Of a stretch of 38,217 bases of DNA, positions 31,924-38,217 are shown one piece after another. Source of the DNA: Rubrobacter sp. (GTDB lineage: Bacteria > Actinomycetota > Rubrobacteria > Rubrobacterales > Rubrobacteraceae); the NCBI GenBank assembly GCA_016781705.1, contig JADDPV010000147.1:1-38217 (forward strand), given 5' to 3'. How positions within the stretch are numbered: the stretch's first letter is position 1; every line of letters begins with the position of its first letter. Both the position numbers and the translations under genes were made by a program. Below the pieces are notes generated by a model. That model did no database searches, was not told where the DNA came from, and worked only from the letters and a program-made list of their open reading frames with translations.

Positions 31924-32025
31924 CCATCGGGCTTATCCGAGAAATTCGGCACGGCGGGTGGCTCGTCGACAGTTGAGGCCAGCGCTTGTCGAGGCTCGGT
32001 CAGGTAGAGGCCTGGGAGCAAAACG

Positions 32026-33679
32026 ATGAGCTTGGTCGAGAGAGTAACCTCTTTGTTCGCGGGCGGAAAGCGAACGGGTGAGCCCCTCGGCGCCGTCCAC
32101 GTCGTGGACCCTAGCCCGCTCGACTGGCTCTACGTCACGTACAACACCGTCGAGGAACTGGTCCGCGTTACCCCTAACGGGACCATCCGCCCGGCCGCGA
32201 TGAAGGGTTACCGATGGAAGGACGGAGGTCATACGCTCGAGATCAGCGTGCGCGAGGGCGAGAGGTTCCCCGACGGCGAGCCGCTCACCGCTTCGTCGGT
32301 CAAACGCGGCTTCGACGAGTCGGTGCGCTGGGCGGCCCCGCACCCGCCGGGCACCCACTTCAACCCCCTCCCGGGCACACGCTGCGAGGTGGTAGACGAG
32401 CACCGCGTGCGTGCGCTTCCATCTGCCCGCGCCGGACGGCCTCATGCTCGGAAAGTTGCGCGCGGTCCACATAATGAGTTCGCGCTTCTGGGACGAGATC
32501 GGCTTCGGTTACGAGCGCAACGGGAGCGGTGAGGGGCACTGGTGAGTGATCGACGCGCCGGGCCCGTGGGGCACCGGACCGTTCGTCCTCGCTGAGGGGT
32601 ACTCGTCGCTCGACGCCGAGCAAGCGACCATCAGCCGTGACCCCTTCGCCGCCACCTGGCTGCAGCGCGAGGATCGTACCCCCCGCGTGCGCCTCGTCGC
32701 GAACACGAACTACTGGGATAAGAGGCGTGGGCCGCGCCTGCGCGAGGTCCTCTTGCGCAACGACCTCTCCCCGGAGGAGGCGCTCGAGCTCGTCTGCACG
32801 ACCGAGGGCGAGGTAGACGTCGTCACCGAGGTCTCGCCCGCCGACGCCGAGCGCGTCGAGAACTCCGAGCACGCCAGGCTCGTCTCGATCGACGCGGTGC
32901 GGGCCGTCGCCGGGGTCATCAACCGCGACGCCGAAGGGCTGCCGCTCGGGGACAGGTACGCGCGGCAGGCGCTGAACCTCGCCGTCGACCGGGACCGGCT
33001 CGTGCGGGAGGCCACGTTCGGGCGGGCCCACCCGCTCGCCGGGCTCACCCCGCCGTAGGCGGTCACCTTCCTGCACCGCCTCCGGCCCTACCGGCACGAC
33101 CCGGCCCTCGCGGCCGCGTACTGGCACGACGCGTGGCGTAGAGCGGGCGGCGGGGGCCAGGGCCAAGCCCGTCCGATCCGCGTCGCCGCGCTGGGGGACG
33201 GGCTGGCGCGGGTGGCGCGGTGGGTCGCCTCGGACCTCCGGGAGGCGCTCGGCGTCGACGTCGAGGTGCCCGTCTATCGGGGCGAGGAGGAGCACGCGGC
33301 CCGGCGCCGACTGGCGGAGAAGGACCAGCCTCGGGAGTGGGACGTCCTCATCCTCGGGCACGGCGCGCAGGCCGCGGACGTGCCGCCACTCGAGCTGCAC
33401 CGCGCCTTCGTCGGCCAGACCGGCGAGTTCCGCGCCGGCCCCGTCGTGCCCGAGTTCGAGGCGCTCTATGAGGGACTCATGCGGAGGACCTCGAGGTTGA
33501 GGCTGGCCCGGGCCTCCTACCGGATAGATCGGTTCGTCTACGAGGAGGCTCTAGCGCTCTTCCTCTGCGCGCCGCGGGCTCTCTACGCGGTCAACAAGCA
33601 CGTCGATTTCACGGCGTACCGCACGACGTTCGAGCTCCCGGAGTGCCGGGTGAGCGGCGAGCATTGGTCGCGCCGATGA
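32026..33679 (+). pseudogene. family-5 ABC solute-binding protein, broken
   Basis: ATG 32026 follows GGGAG. The first frame gives LDWLYVTYNTVEELVRVTPN and GGHTLEISVREGERFPDGEP. A one-base deletion near 32410 shifts the frame to HLPAPDGLMLGKLRAVHIMS. TGA at 32543-32545 interrupts EGHW-VIDAPGPWGTGPFVLA, and TAG at 33056-33058 interrupts AHPLAGLTPP-AVTFLHRLRP. Between and after these are typical SBP_bac_5 features (LVANTNYWDKRRGPRLREVL, RYARQALNLAVDRDRLVREA). Repaired length is about 550 residues. Such proteins bind peptides or nickel for ABC import, but no signal peptide or lipobox is seen and no permease genes adjoin. Confidence 0.82.
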
Positions 33680-34143
33680 GGCGCCCCGCCTCCCCGAGCC
33701 TCCTCGGCCGCTGCCAGCTACCGTCTCTATCCGTTCGAGAAGGCGGTCAAGAACCCTAGGGGATTATCGAAGAGTGTTGGGTCGACTGGCGAAGAGCAGG
33801 GGGCTGGTAACACGGCGGACGGCGGAAACCGATGCCGAACCGGGCGTGGCGCCTCCCATTGGTAAGGGTCCAAGCCACCAGCGTTCCGCTTCCGGCAACT
33901 GCCCGAGAGTGCCCGTCGCTCATCATGCGCCAGGTCTCCCTGCCATCGATGTTGCCGGCACAAGTAACGCGCCCAAAGGCCTTTTGTTCTCGCAAGAATG
34001 CCTCGTCCCCCTTATGCCCGCGCTCCGCGCTCGTGAAAACGGGCCTTCGGCATCCGAGGAGCGCCGCGATGGTATGCTGACGGCCGCGGGTGGAGGATCC
34101 GCCGGGGGGTAGGAGTCGTCGCGTGTGGAGGAGGTCGGTGCCG
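33680..34143. other. intergenic region, no supported gene
   Basis: These 464 bases between the solute-binding pseudogene and mmsA have mixed composition, with AT-richer patches near 33740-33790 and 33930-34010. Short open frames on both strands (for example minus-strand RVTCAGNIDGRETWRMMSDG) show no family I know. Debris of an inserted element is possible. GGAGGAGG at 34126-34133 serves the following gene. Confidence 0.4.
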
Positions 34144-35604
34144 ATGCAGGAGACGCGCCGGATGGAGGTGAGAAACCTGATCGGGGGCCGCTGGCAGGTT
34201 GCCGGCGGCCGGGAGACCGAGCCCGTCTACGACCCTGCGACCGGAGAGACGATCGCCGAAACGCCTCTGAGCACCGGGGAAGACCTCGACCGCGCGGTGC
34301 GGGCGGCCGAGGAGGCGTTCCCGGCGTGGGCCGCGACGCCGGTGGTGGAGCGGGCGCGTGTCCTGTTCCGCTTCAAGATGCTCCTGGAGGAGCACTTTGA
34401 GGAGCTGCGGGACCTGGTCACCCTGGAGAACGGCAAGGACAGGAACGACGCCGCCGGCGAGGTCCGGCGCGGCATCGAGGTCGTGGAGTTCGCCTGCGGG
34501 ATGCCGACGCTGATGATGGGCGAGACCGTCCGGGACGCGGCGCGCGGGATAGACAATGTCTCTTACCGTTACCCGCTCGGGGTGGTCGCGGCCATCACGC
34601 CGTTCAACTTCCCTTGCATGGTACCGCTGTGGACGATCCCCGTGGCGATCGGGGCGGGGAACACGTACATCCTCAAGCCCTCGGAGAGGACGCCGCTCTC
34701 GGCGGTGCGGCTCGGGGAGCTCCTGCGCGAGGCCGGGCTGCCGGACGGTGTGTTCAACGTGTTGAACGGGGCGAGGGAGGCGGTGGACGCGATCCTCGAG
34801 CACCCCGGCATAAAGGCGGTCTCGTTCGTGGGCTCGCAGCCCGTCGCGAAGCACGTCTACAAGGGTGGGACGGCGACCGGCAAGAGGGTGCAGGCGCTCG
34901 CGGGGGCGAAGAACGCCATGATCGTGATGCCCGACGCGGTGCTCGACAAAGCCGTCCCGAACATCGTCTCCTCGGCCTACGGCAACGCCGGCGAGCGGTG
35001 CCTCGCCGGGAGCGTGCTCGTCGCGGTGGGCGACGTGGCCGACGAGCTGGTCGGGAGGCTCGAAGAGGCCGCGTCCGCGCTCAAGGTGGGACCGGGGAGC
35101 GAGGAGGGCTCGCAGCTCACCCCCGTCATCCGCGACTCGCACCGCCAGAAGGTAAAGGGGTACGTGGACCTGGGCGAAGAGGAGGGCGCGAGGGTCGTCC
35201 TCGACGGGCGCGAGCCGCCGCGGGAGGAGGGCTTCTTCATGGGGCCGACGCTGCTGGACAACGTCACCGGCGAGATGCGCGTGGGGCGCGAGGAGATCTT
35301 TGGCCCCGTCCTCTCGGTAGTGCGCGTGAACGACCTCGACGAGGCCATCGAGTTCACCAACGCCTCGCCCTTCGGCAACGCCTGCTCCATCTACACCGAG
35401 AACGGGGCGGCGGTCAGGCGCTGGCGCGAGCGCGTCGAGGCCGGGATGCTCGGGGTCAACACGGGCGTGGCGGCACCGATGGCGTTCTTCCCGTTCAACG
35501 GCATAAAGGGCTCCTTCTACGGAGATCTGCACGCCACGGGCAAGGACGGGGTGCGCTTCTTTACCGAGAACAAGGTCGAGATCACGCGCTGGCTCTCGGA
35601 ATAG
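34144..35604 (+). CDS. mmsA: methylmalonate-semialdehyde dehydrogenase (CoA-acylating)
   Basis: The 486-residue aldehyde dehydrogenase family enzyme converts methylmalonate semialdehyde to propionyl-CoA (valine and inositol breakdown), also malonate semialdehyde to acetyl-CoA. Marks are PLGVVAAITPFNFPCMVPLW, ILKPSERTPLSAVRLGELL, the cofactor loop AVSFVGSQPVAKHVYKGGTA, the catalytic cysteine in YGNAGERCLAGSVLVAVGD and EEIFGPVLSVVRVNDLDEA; the MMSDH-typical KGSFYGDLHATGKDGVRFFT closes it. ATG 34144 has GGAGGAGG about 10 bases upstream; ATG 34162 is also possible. The frame is intact. A broken acyl-CoA dehydrogenase gene nearby fits branched-chain catabolism. Confidence 0.93.
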   Translation: MQETRRMEVRNLIGGRWQVAGGRETEPVYDPATGETIAETPLSTGEDLDRAVRAAEEAFPAWAATPVVERARVLFRFKMLLEEHFEELRDLVTLENGKDRNDAAGEVRRGIEVVEFACGMPTLMMGETVRDAARGIDNVSYRYPLGVVAAITPFNFPCMVPLWTIPVAIGAGNTYILKPSERTPLSAVRLGELLREAGLPDGVFNVLNGAREAVDAILEHPGIKAVSFVGSQPVAKHVYKGGTATGKRVQALAGAKNAMIVMPDAVLDKAVPNIVSSAYGNAGERCLAGSVLVAVGDVADELVGRLEEAASALKVGPGSEEGSQLTPVIRDSHRQKVKGYVDLGEEEGARVVLDGREPPREEGFFMGPTLLDNVTGEMRVGREEIFGPVLSVVRVNDLDEAIEFTNASPFGNACSIYTENGAAVRRWRERVEAGMLGVNTGVAAPMAFFPFNGIKGSFYGDLHATGKDGVRFFTENKVEITRWLSE

Positions 35605-35774
35605 TAGCTCAGGCGGTCGGCAAGGGAAGGGCGGTTCGCCGTCCCCTTTCGCTCGCCCGACGGGTATTGCGTGACGCTATCGGTTGACGCGCCCAACGGC
35701 AAGAGTCGGCCGCGGCTGGGCGTGAAGAAGGTCAAAGACCGCCTCGAAGCCCATGGAGTGGCCGCCGCTCCCTG
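35605..35774. other. intergenic; 36-codon open frame only
   Basis: A GTG at 35671 opens LSVDAPNGKSRPRLGVKKVK and ends at the TAG at 35776-35778, over the transporter's stop. Its codon pattern is protein-like but it has no ribosome site and no recognised family; it may be the end of a lost gene. No clear terminator hairpin is seen. Confidence 0.3.
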
Positions 35775-37162
35775 TTAGGCAGCCCTCTGCTCCGGGTTAG
35801 AGGTCCCGGCCTCGCCGGTGGGTGGGTTCTCCCCGGCGAGCAGTTGGCGCTCCTCGGAGCGGAGCCCGAACAAGTCCATGCGGAAGGTCTCCGAGAGCAG
35901 GAGTATGGAGACGAAGCTCAGGAGGGCCACCGCGAACAGGTAGAGGGAGACCGACCACGACGCTCCAGTCAGGGAGAGCAGCCAACCGGAGATGATGGGC
36001 GCGAGGGCGGCCCCCAGGATGCCCGCGAGCGCGTAGCTCAGGGAGGCCCCCGAGTAGCGCACCCGCGTCCCGAAGAGCTCCGAGAAGAATGCCCCCATCG
36101 GCCCGTACACCGCCGACCAGGCGAACATCCCCACCGAGAAGGCCAGGGCGATCAGGACCGGGCTCCTCGTGTCGATCAGCCAGAACATCGGGAAGGCCCA
36201 GAGCCCTACGAAGCCCGTGCCCAGGAGCGCCAGGTTGCGTCGGCCGACCCTGTCCGAGGTCGCGGCGAAGAGCAGTATCCCCGCGCCCATGAATACTATC
36301 GAGATCATGGCGCAGTACAGCATGGTGGACCGCGCCAGCCCGAGCTGCTCTACTCCGTAAGCGATCGAGAAAACGGTCACGACGTAGAAGTACGCGAACA
36401 CCAGAGTCCCCGCGAGCGAGGCGAGCGCGACGGTCCTCGGGTAGGTGCGCAGCACGTCCACTATGGGTACGCGGGCTTCGGTCCTGGTCTCCATGACGCG
36501 CCTGAAGACCGGCGTCTCGGCCAGCTTCGCCCGGACGAAGAGCCCGACGAAGACGAGCACTATGCTAAACAGGAACGGTACCCGCCAGCCCCACGAGGCG
36601 AACTGCGCCTCGGAGAGGTTGGTGACGAGCAGCAAGAAGATCCCGCGGAGAGCAGATACCCGGGCGCCGGCCCGACCTGCGGGAAGCCCGAGTAGAAGGC
36701 GCGCTTGCCGGGCGGCGCGTGCTCAGAGGCCATCAAGACCGCCCCGCCCCACTCACCCCCGAGTCCGACGCCCTGCAAGAAGCGCAACACGACCAGCAGT
36801 ACCGGCGCCAGGACACCTATCTGCGCGTAGCCCGGCAGCAGCCCGACCAGGAACGTGGCGATCCCCATCGTCAGGAGCGAGACGATCAACATTGCCTTGC
36901 GCCCGACCCTGTCGCCGTAGTGCCCGAAGAGCACCCCGCCCAGAGGCCGCGCCAGGAAGGCCACCCCGTAGGTCGCGAAGGACGCCAACAAACCCAGGAC
37001 CGGGTCCAGCTCCGGGAAGAACAGCGCGGGGAACACTAGCGCCGCCGCAAGCCCGTAGATGTAGAAGTCGTAGAACTCGATGGCGGTGCCGATGAAGCTG
37101 GCGAACGCCACCTTCCTCATTGAGGTCTCCTGCACGACGCTCTCACCCGCGAGCCGCTCCAT
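35775..37162 (-). pseudogene. MFS transporter of the metabolite:H+ symporter (MHS) type, one frameshift
   Basis: ATG 37162 follows AAAGGAG. The first half gives MRKVAFASFIGTAIEFYDFY, ARPLGGVLFGHYGDRVGRKA (the MFS loop 2-3 motif) and LRFLQGVGLGGEWGGAVLMA, then YSGFPQVGPAPGYLLSAG. One missing base near 36650 shifts the frame; the second half continues LLVTNLSEAQFASWGWRVPF, VRAKLAETPVFRRVMETRTE and further helices to the end. Restored, it would be about 462 residues with 12 helices, like ProP/ShiA/KgtP transporters for small carboxylates or betaines. With mmsA and the acyl-CoA dehydrogenase it suggests organic-acid use. The single indel after a short G run may be a sequencing error. Confidence 0.85.
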
Positions 37163-37359
37163 ACAACTCCTTTCGAGATCGAACCCGACAACCGCTACGA
37201 GCAGGCATGTTAGTTGCCCCCGATGCGAACCGCAATGGCCTCCCCTGGCCTGGGGGATGTCCCCGGAGGCGCGCCGCCGGGACGTTGTATCATTGCCGCC
37301 GGACAGGGGAGGGGCGGTATGGTCCGTCTACGAGAGAGCTCCGAGCGAGGAGGAGGGCG

Positions 37360-38217
37360 ATGTACTTCGACCCCACACAAGAGCAGAAGCGGTGGCGGGA
37401 CCTCGCCCGCGAGTACGCGCAAGGCGAGATCCGGCCGCGAGCCGCGCAACTGGACGGGGAGCAGAAGTTCCCCTACGACATCATCGCTCGCATGGCCGGG
37501 CTCGGCCTGATGGGGATGACGATACCCGAGGAGTACGGCGGCTCCGGCGGGGACTTCGTGGCGTACAACCTGGCGCTGGAGGAGATCTGCCGCGCCGACA
37601 TCTCCGTCGGGATCACTATGGAGGCCCACGTCTCCCTGGGCTGCGCCCCCTCGCTGCCTTCGGGACCGAAGAGCAGAAGGAGCGCTTCCTCGGCGAGGTC
37701 GTCTGGGGCGGCAGGAAGCTCTGGGCCTTCGGTCTGACCGAGGAGAACGCCGGCACCGACGCCGGCGGGACGCAGACCACCGCCGAGCTTCGGGATGGCT
37801 AGTGGATCGTGAACGGATCGAAGAAGTGGATCACCAACGGCGGCACCGATATCACGGGGGGCGTGACGGCCATCGCCCGCACCGGCACCCGCGAGAACGG
37901 TAAGCCGGAGCTGACCGCGATCATCATCCCCCAGGACACGCCCGGCTTCACCCGCGGCCCCGGCTACGAGAAGACCGGCTGGCGCGCCTCCGACCAGCGC
38001 CCCTGTACTTCGAGGACTGCCGTGTGCCGGAGACCCACACTCTGGGCGAGCGCGGACGTGGCTTCGTGCGGTTCCTGCAGACGCTGGACGCGAGAAGGGT
38101 GGCGGTGGGCGCCCTCTCCGTCGGGCTGGCGCAGGCGTGCCTGGACGAGGCGCTCATTCGGGCGAAGGCGCAGCAACAGTTTGGACGTTCCATCTCAGCT
38201 GGACTTTAGCCATTCGA
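37360..38217 (+). pseudogene. acyl-CoA dehydrogenase, multiply broken and cut by the window end
   Basis: ATG 37360 follows GAGGAGGAG. The N-terminal domain is normal (FDPTQEQKRWRDLAREYAQG, MGMTIPEEYGGSGGDFVAYN). Near 37650 the frame shifts to AAFGTEEQKERFLGEVVWGG and LWAFGLTEENAGTDAGGTQT, the FAD/substrate region. TAG at 37800-37802 stands in ELRDG-WIVNGSKKWITNG, where Glu is usual. A second shift near 38003 leads to LYFEDCRVPETHTLGERGRG and ALIRAKAQQQFGRSI, after which the expected SxFQ sequence is garbled and a TAG occurs at about 38207. The enzyme would oxidise a short or branched acyl-CoA. The 3' end lies outside. Confidence 0.85.

Noticed and set aside
34012-35532. A 506-codon minus-strand frame opposite mmsA
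   Set aside because: The sense strand encodes an intact aldehyde dehydrogenase with catalytic residues; the antisense product is low-complexity.
1-38217. Alternative genetic code (TGA or TAG read as sense)
   Set aside because: Both codons end intact, correctly sized genes (TAG at 395, TGA at 7305, TGA at 8500), so general reassignment is impossible; the in-frame stops are isolated events.
1-38217. CRISPR array or cas genes
   Set aside because: No regularly spaced repeats of suitable length and no cas-like products were seen.

Overview
The window is visibly GC-rich, with GTG and TTG starts, overlapping ATGA/GTGA/TAGTG gene junctions, several leaderless-looking starts, and free use of ATA (Ile) and AGG (Arg) codons. 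Together with an F420/deazaflavin-type (DDN) oxidoreductase family and an RskA-type anti-sigma factor, this points to a Rubrobacter-like actinobacterium. The assignment is an inference from style and gene content; no marker gene in the window proves it.

Layout. 1-2023: ECF sigma factor (5' end cut off), its RskA-like membrane anti-sigma factor and a frameshifted alpha/beta hydrolase. 2090-4267: topoisomerase III. 4567-8502: operon of an FAD amine-oxidase-like enzyme, an ABC-2 exporter (ATPase plus permease) and a PIG-V-like membrane mannosyltransferase. 8681-10600: accessory debris (RTX-like remnant, internally deleted IS110 transposase, truncated lipoprotein). 10449-16111: a pterin/riboflavin-flavoured locus. 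FolB and a PlsC-like acyltransferase are on the minus strand; divergent from them is a five-gene plus-strand set: RibD-C reductase, BchC-like dehydrogenase, PTPS/QueD homologue, GT4 glycosyltransferase and methyltransferase. 16140-19319: Ca2+/H+ antiporter, then an operon of PHP phosphoesterase, AlaX editing hydrolase and DUF192 lipoprotein. 19480-21056: two heavily broken minus-strand genes (unknown; PfkB sugar kinase). 21323-21997: secreted GH16 glucanase. 22010-28022: MarR regulator divergent from a long compact operon (DUF6069 membrane protein, DDN-family protein, SDR, DrrA-like ATPase, two ABC-2 permeases, second DDN-family protein, rhodanese). 28191-30603: polytopic membrane protein, PASTA lipoprotein and a TVGYGD potassium channel with a heptad tail. 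30600-31821: mtnA and, divergently, tRNA-Ser(GGA). 32026-38217: broken family-5 solute-binding protein, methylmalonate-semialdehyde dehydrogenase, frameshifted MHS-type transporter and a multiply broken acyl-CoA dehydrogenase running off the end.

Two points stand out. First, the 11.4-16.1 kb locus looks like an uncharacterised pathway for a glycosylated, methylated pterin-like (or flavin-precursor-derived) compound. Second, about a dozen otherwise well-conserved genes carry single-base frameshifts or in-frame TGA/TAG codons. Either the underlying sequence is error-prone or the chromosome is decaying; TGA and TAG also serve as ordinary stops here, so simple recoding is excluded.
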